64,000 nucleotides of DNA from Sclerotiophoma versabilis (taxonomy: Eukaryota > Ascomycota > Dothideomycetes > Pleosporales > Didymellaceae): assembly GCA_012274445.1 (NCBI GenBank), contig JAAROD010000033.1:868001-932000 (forward strand), given 5' to 3'. Position 1 is the first letter of the stretch; every line of letters begins with the position of its first letter. Shown piece by piece: positions 47,116 to 56,475 of this stretch. Below the pieces are notes generated by a model. It saw only the letters and a program-made list of their open reading frames with translations. It was not told the origin of the DNA and did not search any database. Made by a program: the position numbers and the translations under genes.

Positions 47116-47463
47116 CTAATCCAACGAGTTTGCTTGTACCTTCCAAATAACAGGGATCTCTACAGCAGTTTGCTGCATGCTGGCATTTGTCTTAACATGC
47201 AAGCTTGTTAAATCTCGCACTAACTCTGATGTCTCAATGAGAACAAAGGCGGCGAAGCTTCCAGACTGATGTTGAGGGTTCCACCATGCCGCAGGAGCCT
47301 CTACTTCACTGCGCATTGTCAGTTTGACTGAGCCGCATGAGCCACTACTTGGCATTGTCTACAGCCATATATGTTGCCGACAAGCTGTCGTCTGCTTTCC
47401 CACAGCACCGTTGACAACTTCACCACTGACAACATCTTGGTCCATTGCTACTTCTTGAAACAT
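47116..47463 (-). pseudogene. Small minus-strand gene or pseudogene with one in-frame TAG
   Basis: From an ATG at 47463 the frame reads MFQEVAMDQDVVSGEVVNGA, reaches TAG at 47361-47359, and continues without further stops through AAWWNPQHQSGSFAAFVLIE and TAVEIPVIWKVQANSLD to a stop at 47116. Both halves look like protein. Either a CAG codon became TAG, or an intron with a weak donor (for example GTAGCA after MFQE) removes it, ending at the acceptor that contains this very TAG. Its start lies only 15 bases from the start of the divergent paralogue B. Confidence 0.35.
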
Positions 47464-47478
47464 AGATCGCAACGTCTA

Positions 47479-48177
47479 ATGGGGCACCAAAACCAAGCAC
47501 GTGCTGACGGCTGGCGTAAGTCCGAAGAATCTGGTCTACGGACAACTTACTGACCGTTGGCAGAGCATGGCATACCACTACCAGGTAGAGCTGACCGCGA
47601 TACCGACTTCAACTCAGCATCCAGGCACAATTCCACCTCCGAGGGTAGCGACTCTGGTTGTTCGAGCGATGCCATGGGCTACTTCGCACAGCATGGCATC
47701 ACGGCCGGAGTCGATGACAACTTCAACTCCATGTTCAACCGCCTAGCCATCAAGGAAGGCTGGTCGAAGAATCAGCGCAAGAAGCGTCGTCACGAAGCTA
47801 TCGCAGGCGAGATCAATGCGATTTACGGTACAGATACGACAAAGTTGGAGAAGTGGCAAGAACTGTGTCGCGATGTCAAGATCGCACCTGTTCCACCGTC
47901 GATCACCAAGTGCAAGAAGGTGCGCAGGCGTAGCAGAAGTATCCATAGTAGTTCACTTACATGTTCCCAGGCTCTCGGCGCAATCTACGTCAACCTCGTA
48001 AACCTGATCAATCACCGCCGCAACCGTAGCGTGGAAGTCATCCTCTTCCCGAATTACATGGCGTTTCGTACGTGGACGCTCGGTGGCAAGAAGGGTTCTC
48101 GTATCTTTCCAAAGAAGTTGGCGAAGGAGGAAGGGTTCATTAAGGCGCTTCTCAAGAACTTGCACCTTTCGCACTGA
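47479..48177 (+). CDS. Fungus-specific conserved protein, tandem paralogue B
   Basis: Model join(47479..47515,47564..47919,47971..48177), 199 residues. Exon 1 encodes MGHQNQARADGW and is joined by a 48-base intron. The body has NRLAIKEGWSKNQRKKRRHE, then the module shared with paralogue A: LEKWQELCRDVKIAPVPPSI, TKCKK, AIYVNLVNLINHRRNRSVEV and KLAKEEGFIKALLKNL. Intron 2 (51 bases, GTGCGC...TTCCCAG) contains no stop and is a multiple of three, so unspliced RNA would code 17 extra residues. The matching intron in paralogue A shows it is a true intron. It is shorter than A, lacking A's N-terminal and Ser-rich regions. Function unknown. Confidence 0.7.
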
Positions 48178-49109
48178 GAGATGCCGGCCTTACGGGAAAT
48201 TGAGGGGTTTGGACTTGTGTCGATCAGGGTTGGTGTTATTAGGTCGGACTCCTGATGTTTAGTCAATAGGCTTTGAAGACGCGAGTGCTGTTGAAGCATG
48301 CCTCTTGAACACCGCGTACATGATCATAACAAAGTTGGATGGTCCAGGTTGCGTGTATTTGTTCTTGTTGTGCCTCAACGTGATACAGGGCTTTAGTCGC
48401 GCGCCAAACGAATGATCAATAAGGAGGTGGACATGCACCGAACCCTCTTTTGTTGGGATAGAGCTTCCTCACTTCCACGTGCTTCGTAATCGCCGTAAGC
48501 TGCAGCCTTGTCCTGATGCAATGGTGTTCTGGAGCGAGAAGGCAAAGGCGGTGTGCCGTCCCGAGTGGACGTTTCGGCGCTTCTCGCTGCCAACTACGGA
48601 GACAAAGAGTAGACGTTGCTGCGTCGTGTGTGCTGGTCTGTCCTATCAAGACCAGATCCGCGTGGCTGGGCGGGAAGGACGTGAGTCTCATGAGCACTTT
48701 CCTGAGAAGCCGGAAGTCGATGCTCACGTAGAGAGCGATTCAACGCCCTTGCAGGGGCGTGCGAAAGGTCATCTGCAACCTCCTCCCCGCAGGTGAAGTA
48801 AGGATTGATGGACGAGCCCTGGTCGCATTATGGACCCTTTCCCGCTGATAGAATTAGCGCGCGTGGCCCCGGAAGTCGGCCGCGGGTCCCCCGCCAACGT
48901 AATTCACGCTGTACAACACACAGCCCGGCGAGCGATCAATGCAATATTGCTCAAGACCTCCGGATCACGATGCATGTGCGTCTTATAACGTCTGGTGCGC
49001 GGTGAGCGTGCTCTCACAGCTCTGCAACCCATCTCACCCCACAATGAATCTGTCTGCTTTGTTTTGAACAGCCATCACGGCCTGCTAAAGACTCAAGGTC
49101 GTCGTCGCC
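48178..49109. other. Intergenic with a possible coding relic
   Basis: No complete gene. Around 48525-48690 one plus-strand frame reads GGVPSRVDVSALLAANYGDK, meets a TAG, and continues LLRRVCWSVLSRPD; this may be another eroded gene. The rest shows nothing. Confidence 0.3.
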
Positions 49110-50060
49110 ATGATCACAAGTACAGTGCTTGAGAATGAAAACTTCCAGCTCGAAGATGGCCGCAAGCTGTCGTACGCGACTTACGGTAGCCCCGTGCCCC
49201 GCACCACGGTTATCTACATGCATGGCTTTCCCTCCTCGCGGTATGAAGGGAAGCTGTGGCATTCGGCATGCACGAAGCATATGATACGCCTGATAGCCCC
49301 AGACCGCCCTGGCATTGGGCTCTCGACATACCAGCCAAACCGCCGTATTCTCGACTGGCCCGCCGACGTACTTGCACTCGCCAACCACCTCAAGATATCG
49401 CAGTTTTACATTCTGGGTGTGAGCGGAGGAGCGCCGTACGCGCTGGCATGCATTAAGAGGATACCGAAAAAGAGGCTGCTGGGTGTGAGTGTGGTCAGCG
49501 GGATGTACCCCACAAAATTTGGCACTGCGGGCATGATGCTACAGTCACGAATGCTGCTGTGGGTTGCTCCTTGGCTGACGGGCCTCACGTCGTTCATGTT
49601 CGAAACGAGCATGGGCAAGGCTGCGAGATGCTCTGACCCGCAAGTCTTCGAAGACATGCTGGAGCAGGGGGTTGACAACCGGCATACTGGCGATCAGACT
49701 GCAATGAAGGACCCAAAACATTGGCCAACTTTTGTCGCCATGATGCGAGAAGCGTTTGCACACGGGAGTCGGGGCGCAAGCTGGGAGGCAAGGCTAACGG
49801 GCAGCGACTGGGGGTTTGAGTTGAGTCAGCTGTATATTGATAGCGATATAGGCCGCCCACTCACATTATGGCACGGTGCAGAGGATGTGAATTGTCCGGC
49901 GGCAATGGCGAAGAAGGCCAAGGCCCTGATGCCAGGCTCCAATCTACATATGTTGGAAGGAGAAGGTCATGTGAGTTTCACTTTCAAGAAGGCAGATGAG
50001 ATCCTTCAAGATCTCATAGGCGTCGAGGAAGAAGAAGAGTTTATTAAGGTGGGTGTTTGA
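49110..50060 (+). CDS. Alpha/beta hydrolase fold protein
   Basis: Single exon, 316 residues. The oxyanion-hole motif is YMHGFPSSRYEGKLW. The nucleophile elbow is GVSGGAP (Ser about 105), the acid is probably Asp in WHGAEDVNCP (about 257), and the catalytic His is in GEGHVSF (about 286). The strand order and the block RLIAPDRPGIGLSTYQPNRR match the fungal subgroup of epoxide-hydrolase/haloalkane-dehalogenase-like hydrolases. Substrate cannot be told. No signal peptide, so cytosolic. The C-terminus is acidic (EEEEEFIKVGV). Confidence 0.85.
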   Translation: MITSTVLENENFQLEDGRKLSYATYGSPVPRTTVIYMHGFPSSRYEGKLWHSACTKHMIRLIAPDRPGIGLSTYQPNRRILDWPADVLALANHLKISQFYILGVSGGAPYALACIKRIPKKRLLGVSVVSGMYPTKFGTAGMMLQSRMLLWVAPWLTGLTSFMFETSMGKAARCSDPQVFEDMLEQGVDNRHTGDQTAMKDPKHWPTFVAMMREAFAHGSRGASWEARLTGSDWGFELSQLYIDSDIGRPLTLWHGAEDVNCPAAMAKKAKALMPGSNLHMLEGEGHVSFTFKKADEILQDLIGVEEEEEFIKVGV

Positions 50061-50241
50061 GTAGGTACCGTTCCCTATTTCTTTCATCTAATCATTGTCT
50101 GAAGCGTTATGTATCAGCGATCCACATACTAGCGTCGTTTTCCAATAATCACTACTGCTCTCTGGATGTTCTTCGTCTTGCCTCTGATCAGTAAAGCATT
50201 GGTTTAACTATCAAATTCGTTCCTAGCCTCAACCGATTTTC

Positions 50242-50479
50242 ATGCCCTATCGAAAGGGCCTGATTTTCACGTCCTCGAACTATCAACAACTCGACGAAGT
50301 CCGAAAGGACGGAATTAGTGGCACACTACTATGGAGTGGAGGCAAGTGGCTTACACAAGCGGTAACTTGGTCCTGATATCTTCATCTCCATGCAAATGAG
50401 TTGATCGCTCACTCATTTCTTTCAGATATATTATCCATTCACCATAGCACCGCATCGAAACCAATACCGTAGGAATTGA
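50242..50479 (+). CDS. Candidate small two-exon protein, 57 residues
   Basis: Model join(50242..50361,50426..50479). The ATG opens MPYRKGLIFTSSNYQQLDEV, and the exon continues RKDGISGTLLWSGGKWLTQA to the donor GCG|GTAACT. The 64-base intron ends with a long pyrimidine tract, ATTTCTTTCAG. Exon 2 reads IYYPFTIAPHRNQYRRN and stops. Splice signals and composition are good, but 57 residues is short, and it could instead be a relic of a longer gene: the frame is open a little upstream after an acceptor-like TTCCTAG. Confidence 0.4.
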
Positions 50480-50591
50480 CTTTGAAAGAACCTGTACACA
50501 ACCAATGCTCCATTCCTACCTAAAGTATTGCGTGTTCTACTCTCGTCACCGTGATATCCATTTCTAGTCAAAGGAAACTCATACCTCGATG

Positions 50592-51098
50592 TCAAAGAGG
50601 AGTCATAATAAGAGTGGGGTCTTCAATTCTTGCTTCGTCATTACCGTTCACTGAGCGAATGTCATTCGTTGTGATCGCAGGATCGACCATATGAGTACCG
50701 TTCGTATCTGAAATGTCATTCACCTCAGCGTGTTCATTTCGTTCACGGCCACTATTCGTCTCCGTCATATCGGCCATTGCTGTGTCGTTGTTCGTCCCTA
50801 TATTGTGACCGGCCGCACCAACTGCCACGTAGGCAACGTCGGGAGAGAAATCGTGTCCTGCAGAGAATGTTCTCGCTCTCGTCACGATGTCGGAGTCCAC
50901 ATGGAACGCCGTGGCATAGCCCAGCAAAAACCCGACCCTCTGAGAACTCGCATTGCGCTCGTTGCTGAGCAGATCAAGGAAGCCGTTCCAGATGTGTTTT
51001 CTGCCAGCATTGACTTCATGGTGTATGGTCTCGCGGGATTCTTGGGCACGCAACTCGTCCGCGAGTAGGTGGTTGATCATGGCCTCCAGCGTTCTCAT
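50592..51098 (-). CDS. Hypothetical hydrophilic protein (3' part certain, 5' exons unclear)
   Basis: From the ATG at 51098 the frame encodes 168 residues: MRTLEAMINHLLADELRAQE, then GRKHIWNGFLDLLSNERNAS and VGFLLGYATAFHVDSDIVTR, followed by an Asn/Asp/Thr-rich tail. The frame is open further upstream (LTDVQPEMRTL). Two possible upstream exons with protein-like sequence exist at 51207-51151 (AMSYNEFVRTRSND) and 51307-51245 (MSPFVDDLHRANALPEVSFS). The introns needed to join them would be 31 and 37 bases, shorter than fungal introns normally are. So the simple start may be right, or the upstream part has suffered deletions. No family recognised. Confidence 0.45.
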   Translation of the reverse strand: MRTLEAMINHLLADELRAQESRETIHHEVNAGRKHIWNGFLDLLSNERNASSQRVGFLLGYATAFHVDSDIVTRARTFSAGHDFSPDVAYVAVGAAGHNIGTNNDTAMADMTETNSGRERNEHAEVNDISDTNGTHMVDPAITTNDIRSVNGNDEARIEDPTLIMTPL

Positions 51099-51307
51099 CT
51101 CAGGCTGGACATCCGTCAGCTGTGGTCATAGGTATGGGAGCTGTTCTTACATCGTTTGATCTGGTCCGAACAAATTCGTTGTATGACATCGCACCCTCAG
51201 GTGGTTGCTGCGTAGAGCTTAGTATTCGGACAAGTATTCGACACATAAGAGAAAGAGACCTCCGGAAGGGCGTTGGCCCTATGCAAATCATCAACAAATG
51301 GACTCAT

Positions 51308-51886
51308 GCTGTTGTACTTAAGGCGAGGCAGTAGCACGCGGTGAGGTTGTCAAGGCCAGGGTAGCGCAGCAGGGTGTAAGCGTAAACGCACGTGGTCCCG
51401 CGAAGATGAAGATGTATAGTAATAGATGAGACCTTTGGAAAGAGGATGCAAGAAGACTGTGAAGGGAAAGATTGATCGGCATCTGACCGTCGCGCCTCAT
51501 ACTTTGTGTAACCCTCGATGGTGAGTTCCCCATCTGTCTAGGATCGTGCCTTCACCATCGACACTTGGAAAACTGTATTCATGGCGCACCTGCAGAATTG
51601 CCAACAAGCAGAAACACTCCTGTGCACTTGCCCACCAAACATCGTCTCAACAGTGGATATCAATGTAGTAAAATTGCTCCCTGTGATCCTACTTGCATAG
51701 CGGCTGCTTGAAGGTCCCCGTTGACTCGGATGCAGTAGCATGCAATCCTAAAAGAGAGGCGGAGCCATCAGGCACGCATGCATATTGAGCCCTGACTATA
51801 CGCAGGAGTGCCCAAGCATGAAGATCAGAGTCTTGAGTCTGTATCAAGGGCATCAGAAGGAAAAAAAAGATGTCGCTCATTATACA
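51308..51886. other. Intergenic
   Basis: No supported gene. Short minus-strand frames (51318-51533, 51538-51741) are of mixed composition and are not called. Confidence 0.4.
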
Positions 51887-51987
51887 TGGCGGTACCGTGA
51901 ATCGAACACGGGCTGGCGCGGACCTGGATCGGAACACTAGGTGTTCGCCAGCCACAACGCGACGTCATACCACTAGACTTAGGGGAT
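51887..51987 (-). tRNA. tRNA-His-like sequence with intron; acceptor stem broken (probable pseudo-tRNA)
   Basis: Read on the minus strand, the 3' half is a perfect T arm (CCGTG, loop TTCGATT, CACGG) followed by TACCGCC and A. The D-arm region is AGTCTAGTGGTATGACG, a good box A. The anticodon loop is TTGTGGC, giving GTG (His). About 31 bases follow, with a hairpin GAACAC CTA GTGTTC reversed, fitting a tRNA intron at position 37/38; the anticodon stem TCGCG/CGCG then closes. However, the 5' acceptor strand (ATCCCCT) does not pair with TACCGCC; GGCGGTA would be needed. A truncated or recombined tRNA gene is the simplest reading. Confidence 0.5.
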
Positions 51988-52516
51988 ATTAGTCGCTGCG
52001 AGGCAGGTGGTGGGGAAGTTCAACGTACCCATACCACCGAATGGTGATGCGTTCACCGGAGTGAAGCTCATTTGATGCAATCTTGAAGATTAAATGAAAG
52101 TATATAATATATAAATGCTACTGTTAGTGTCGCAGTACCGTGCGAGTCCCTGCCGCTGAGAATTTTGCGACATGGTCAATGAAGTGGGGTAATTTTACGC
52201 AAACGTTGCGGGGCTCAAGGTCTGTGCGTAGTGTAGATGAGCTCTTGAACAGCCGACTGTAACGACTAAATCGAGAGACCGTTGCGAATCAGCGCGTAGT
52301 ACAGCATCTTCAAGAAGCGATATGCTATCGTAGGGCTTTATAAGGTTACCAAAAGCGCGCGGATTCATATCAACTCACACTCCTACCTGGCCAGGCCTAA
52401 GCCTGTAGCTGGCCTTTCCTTCTACCTGGCAAGTGCGGTGAGAGGGACTACTCGTTGCTGCCCTTTTGTTCGTCGAAACCTCGTCTAGCGCGTCGAATCC
52501 TGCATGACGGACAACC
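51988..52516. promoter_or_regulatory. Upstream region of Tfc6 gene
   Basis: About 530 bases with no gene; an AT-rich segment (TATATAATATATAAATG near 52100) lies about 400 bases before the Tfc6 start. Confidence 0.35.
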
Positions 52517-54799
52517 ATGTCGCGTCGCCAGTCGCGTAACAAACCAGCAACATCATATCGTGTGGAGGAAGAGTACTCTTTCCTCGATGAAGAAGACGAG
52601 GATGCAGGACTATCACGACTGCAAAGATCAGTCATACACGACGACGATGAAGATGGCGACGATTTCATGCCTGACGCCAATGCAGAAGAGCAAGAAGACG
52701 ATTTCGACGAAGAGCTTGTAGAAGAGGACTCTGAAGATGATGCAGATGCAGATGAAGAAGCTTTGGCTCGAGAGTCATCCATCATCGACGTTGACGATGT
52801 TCAAGTCACGCCCTCACGTCCTTCCACAGGCAAAGGAAAGAGCAAGCATGTCATGCAAGTTCTATCACAAGCTCCAACACCCAAAGCAGTCGCTCCTGTA
52901 CAAGTACCTCACAGCTTCGCTAGAAGTGGCGGGAGAAAAGTCAATATGGACGATGACAAAATCCGGTCTCGAGGTATTGCGGACTTCAGCGGGAAAGGAG
53001 GTCAGGAAGTGCGATTGAAGGACCTTTTCGGACCTGCACTTACTGATTTGAAGCCAATTCTGAGGACCAGAGACGAATGGAGGCTGCAAGACACGTTACC
53101 TACCCGGGATTCTGGACTGAAAAGAAGTCCCTTCGAAAGCACAGAGGCAAGAGAGAAAGACGAGAAGCTTGTTCAGACGTGGTACGCCAAAAGCGGACGG
53201 GAAGAGTTTACGAAGGGTCAGAAGACTTCCGTGTTGAGCGGAGAGCAAGGTGCTGAGTACATGCTCAATGACGGTGCTGATTCGATCAACGTCCTTATGG
53301 GCACGACCACTAGCCCTCAACTGCATCCGCTTATGAAGAATTCTTTCGCCAGTATTGCAGATTCTTTCGAGGACAAGGCGGAAAGAAGGGGTTGGCTGCT
53401 TAACCTGGGAGCACGTATCCAAGACGCTCAGTGGATGACAAATGAGGACGGAAGCACACAATATCTCGCTGTTGCTGTCGAACAAAAAAACTTGACGGGT
53501 CAGCAATCAGCGCCCATGGAGCAACCAGTAGCGCCCGCCTTCTCGGCTACAAAGCCATTCGCTGCATCAATTCAGATATGGGCATTTAAGTCGACCACAA
53601 ACCATATGCTAGATCCTGCACAAAAGCCAAGGCTTGCTCTAGTAATCTGTACAGACTGGGGTGCACCAAAGCAGCTCAGATGGTCTCCTATAATGCCACA
53701 TGATAGAGATGTACCATTGGGCGATAACGAGACGGTCGACGTTGGCCTGCTTGCGGGTATCTGGTCAGATGGGCACGTGAGGGTGCTCAACATCGAGATT
53801 CCTAAAGGCGATGCAGAGAAGGCCGAGCCTACATTTATGCACTTTTTCCAGGCTGCATTCGACGCTTCAATACCGCAAACAGTTCCCACATGCCTCCATT
53901 GGCTCTCTGGCTCAACCATCGCTGTCGGGACCGCCGCAGGCACGTTAGCTATATGGACCTTAACTCGGCCAGGGACCCTATCTCCAAAACCTTCAGACAG
54001 TAGCAGTCCCAGACCCTGGCTTTACAAGCAAATTGGAGATACTTATGTCTTGACACTGTTCTCAGGCTGGCCATCGCAACCCCAGTTTCTCTCGGCAAGC
54101 ACGGCAGACGGCTTTGCACGACTCTTTGACATACGTTCTCCGGGCGCAGACACCGTCGCTTCAGTCCGTGGACGAGTCTTAGTCGTCACTCAAGCATGGC
54201 ACGAGCACACACAGTCTTTCATCATGCCAGACGAGTACTACATACTGAAGCACAATAATATCCGCCGTTTCTACCACAACATCTACAGCGCAAGAGCGGA
54301 GAGCAGCATTGTGCGTGTTGCCGCAAGCCCGGTACATCCCGGTGTCCTTATTGGCGGTGCGAACGGGGCGGTGTTCGCAACGAACCCCGTTGGACGAGTG
54401 GTCAATACAAAAGTCGTACCGTGGCAGCAGAATTGGTTCGTTCACGAGTGGAGACCGCCTATAGAGGAAATGGTCGTCAGACCACCTACTCAAGATATTG
54501 AGATGCAAGATGGAGATGTTCAGGAAGCGGCAAACTCCAAAGAGCCCAGAGTACCACCCTCAGTATTGTCTGAGCCAATGGTTCGCATCACAGAGGGCTA
54601 CAAGGCGACACAACCGGGGATTTCGTACTCCACTACGTCCAAGAAGAAACCGGAGAATGAGACCACTACACTTATCACGATTTTCGAAGAACAATCCTCG
54701 ATTAGCGCACTGGCGTGGAATCCGAATCTGAAGTTCGGAACGTGGGCAGTTGCCGGGACGAACAGTGGACTGCTACGCGTGGAGGATATTGGCGTCTGA
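52517..54799 (+). CDS. tfc6: TFIIIC subunit Tfc6/sfc6-like WD40 protein
   Basis: Single exon, 760 residues. The N-terminus (20-95) is very acidic (EDEDAGLSRLQ, DDDEDGDDFMPDANAEEQED). A linker follows with RGIADFSGKGGQEVRLKDLF. From about 300 onward irregular beta-propeller repeats are visible: WLLNLGARIQDAQW, LRWSPIMPH, LLAGIWSDGHVRVLNIEIPK, CLHWLSGSTIAVGTAAGTLA, FLSASTADGFARLFDIRSPG and WNPNLKFGTWAVAGTNSGLL. Acidic head plus WD40 propeller is the layout of the tau91/Sfc6 subunit of TFIIIC, which with tau138 recognises box B of tRNA genes and recruits RNA polymerase III. I recognise the fungal family but could not search. The window also has Rpc31, another Pol III component. Confidence 0.75.
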   Translation: MSRRQSRNKPATSYRVEEEYSFLDEEDEDAGLSRLQRSVIHDDDEDGDDFMPDANAEEQEDDFDEELVEEDSEDDADADEEALARESSIIDVDDVQVTPSRPSTGKGKSKHVMQVLSQAPTPKAVAPVQVPHSFARSGGRKVNMDDDKIRSRGIADFSGKGGQEVRLKDLFGPALTDLKPILRTRDEWRLQDTLPTRDSGLKRSPFESTEAREKDEKLVQTWYAKSGREEFTKGQKTSVLSGEQGAEYMLNDGADSINVLMGTTTSPQLHPLMKNSFASIADSFEDKAERRGWLLNLGARIQDAQWMTNEDGSTQYLAVAVEQKNLTGQQSAPMEQPVAPAFSATKPFAASIQIWAFKSTTNHMLDPAQKPRLALVICTDWGAPKQLRWSPIMPHDRDVPLGDNETVDVGLLAGIWSDGHVRVLNIEIPKGDAEKAEPTFMHFFQAAFDASIPQTVPTCLHWLSGSTIAVGTAAGTLAIWTLTRPGTLSPKPSDSSSPRPWLYKQIGDTYVLTLFSGWPSQPQFLSASTADGFARLFDIRSPGADTVASVRGRVLVVTQAWHEHTQSFIMPDEYYILKHNNIRRFYHNIYSARAESSIVRVAASPVHPGVLIGGANGAVFATNPVGRVVNTKVVPWQQNWFVHEWRPPIEEMVVRPPTQDIEMQDGDVQEAANSKEPRVPPSVLSEPMVRITEGYKATQPGISYSTTSKKKPENETTTLITIFEEQSSISALAWNPNLKFGTWAVAGTNSGLLRVEDIGV

Positions 54800-55187
54800 C
54801 GAGGCGTAATCGCTGCAATAAACAGGAATACGAACTCGGACAGGGAAAAAATGATCTTGCGACGAAATTATAGACTGTCTATCTCGCACTTTTATCAAAA
54901 TGTTACTGCGAGTAGTCCTCTTTCCTGCTGCTACTGGCTACCATTCGTGGCTGTTTCTCGAAACGTACGCATTCTCTTTCGAAAAACAGCTTGACAGAGT
55001 ACCTTTGTGGTAGTGTTCTATTAATTGTGCATTGTGATCTTTGCTGCCGTCTTCTTTGTCCCATTGTTGCTCACAGTGAACCAAAATCAACGATGCTGGA
55101 AGCATCCTATTACAAGTACAATGTACGATTCTGCTGAATCGTGAAATCTTACTCTCACAATTCATATTCGCAAGAACACCTCTCGAT
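54800..55187. other. Intergenic
   Basis: 388 bases between two plus-strand genes; nothing recognised. Confidence 0.4.
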
Positions 55188-56132
55188 ATGGGAATCAAGG
55201 ATATGCCAGCGCGACTTGACCGCCTCCCTACATTTACCTACACCAGAGCAGCCAAAGAAGCAGTGACACGCCATGCTGGCGGCACAAAGCAGAGACGGAC
55301 GGTCCAAAAGGCGGTATCCATTTACAAAGGTAGAAAGCGATACACCCGCCTTATCAATCGAAACATGGTCGATCTTGCAAGATGGAAGGGCGAGAACAAA
55401 CCGAGCGGGTATCCGCCTGGCTTGAGGTATCCAGAAGACATACTCAAAGCCGCTCTATACGGCAGTAAAGATTCCGAAGTTAAAGATGATGAGAACAACA
55501 AGCCGAGTAAGAAGTGCAAAAAGGGCGCGTCGAAGCGCTTCAAAGCCTGCCAAATCCTTAAAGAATACTGCGCCTCATGCGGCGGTATCGCAGAAACTTC
55601 AGACAAGCTCTGCACCTGCACAGACGCACCCTGGGACGCACATAGTTCCGAGGCTTGGAGAGAGCAGAACATCGAATTGCGATGGCTGAGTGATGATGTG
55701 GGCATTGGCACCTATGCTCTGATTCCCTTCACAAAGGGCACCGTTCTTGGTGAGTATATTGGTGAGCTCGTTCACAACGAAGACTGCAACAGTAGATACC
55801 TGTTCAATGTCTGCGATGACGCAAAACAACCGTTAGCGTGCCTTGATTCCTTGCGGGTGGGCAATTGGACAAGGTTCATCAATCATTCATGCAATTCTAA
55901 CACGGAGTTCGAGCAGATGAGAGTCGGAGAGCAGGTGAGATTCGTTGCTACAGCTAGAAGAGATATCTGTGCGGAGCAAGAGATTACTGTTGACTATGGT
56001 AAGGAGTATTGGAAGGTCATGGTTGAGAAGGGGATTCGGTGTGTATGTGGCGAGAGGAAGTGTAAATATGGCGGGAAGGCCATGACAACGCCGATGCGAC
56101 GAAGAGGAAGATTGCGAGATAGAAGAGTTTGA
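55188..56132 (+). CDS. SET-domain protein (lysine methyltransferase-like)
   Basis: Single exon, 314 residues. A basic N-terminal region (about 1-125; ARWKGENKPSGYPPGLRYPE, KKCKKGASKRFKAC) is followed by a Cys-rich pre-SET-like segment (CASCGGIAETSDKLCTCTDA). The SET domain (about 162-285) shows the start IELRWLSDDVGIGTYALIPF, GTVLGEYIGELV, the cofactor motif RFINHSCNSNTEF and the catalytic ITVDYGKEYW. A post-SET cluster CVCGERKCKY closes it. The NHSCN motif and active-site Tyr are intact, so it is probably active. The target may be histone or another protein; fungal proteins of this type form a lineage-expanded group. The last residues (RRRGRLRDRRV) may act in nuclear import. Confidence 0.8.
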   Translation: MGIKDMPARLDRLPTFTYTRAAKEAVTRHAGGTKQRRTVQKAVSIYKGRKRYTRLINRNMVDLARWKGENKPSGYPPGLRYPEDILKAALYGSKDSEVKDDENNKPSKKCKKGASKRFKACQILKEYCASCGGIAETSDKLCTCTDAPWDAHSSEAWREQNIELRWLSDDVGIGTYALIPFTKGTVLGEYIGELVHNEDCNSRYLFNVCDDAKQPLACLDSLRVGNWTRFINHSCNSNTEFEQMRVGEQVRFVATARRDICAEQEITVDYGKEYWKVMVEKGIRCVCGERKCKYGGKAMTTPMRRRGRLRDRRV

Positions 56133-56475
56133 TTGTATGTTGTGAGTACACATGAAGAGCACCCTATTTGATAGTCGAGGCATGACTGAGACATGAGTGG
56201 GATAGATTCCGTATTAACTTTTCCATTGCTATCATCAATCAAGCTATATAGGCGCCAAACTTCCATTGCAGTTTCAGGGACCGTGAAGGAAAAGGAAAGA
56301 GACCTCAAATGCCTACTTAAGGTCATGGGAGTATCATCGCAAAGCTATCTTACAGGACCCTAACGTGATCCGTTTTTAACCGTCAATACCTTAGTCGTAA
56401 TCGTGTCGTAAAACGTCTTGTAGCCATCAAGGCCGAACGATGCTTGTCAAAGATTATAATGAAGGGGTGAGCCAT
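56133..56475. other. Intergenic, convergent gene ends
   Basis: Lies between the 3' ends of the SET gene and the Ish1/Msc1 gene. No feature seen. Confidence 0.4.
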
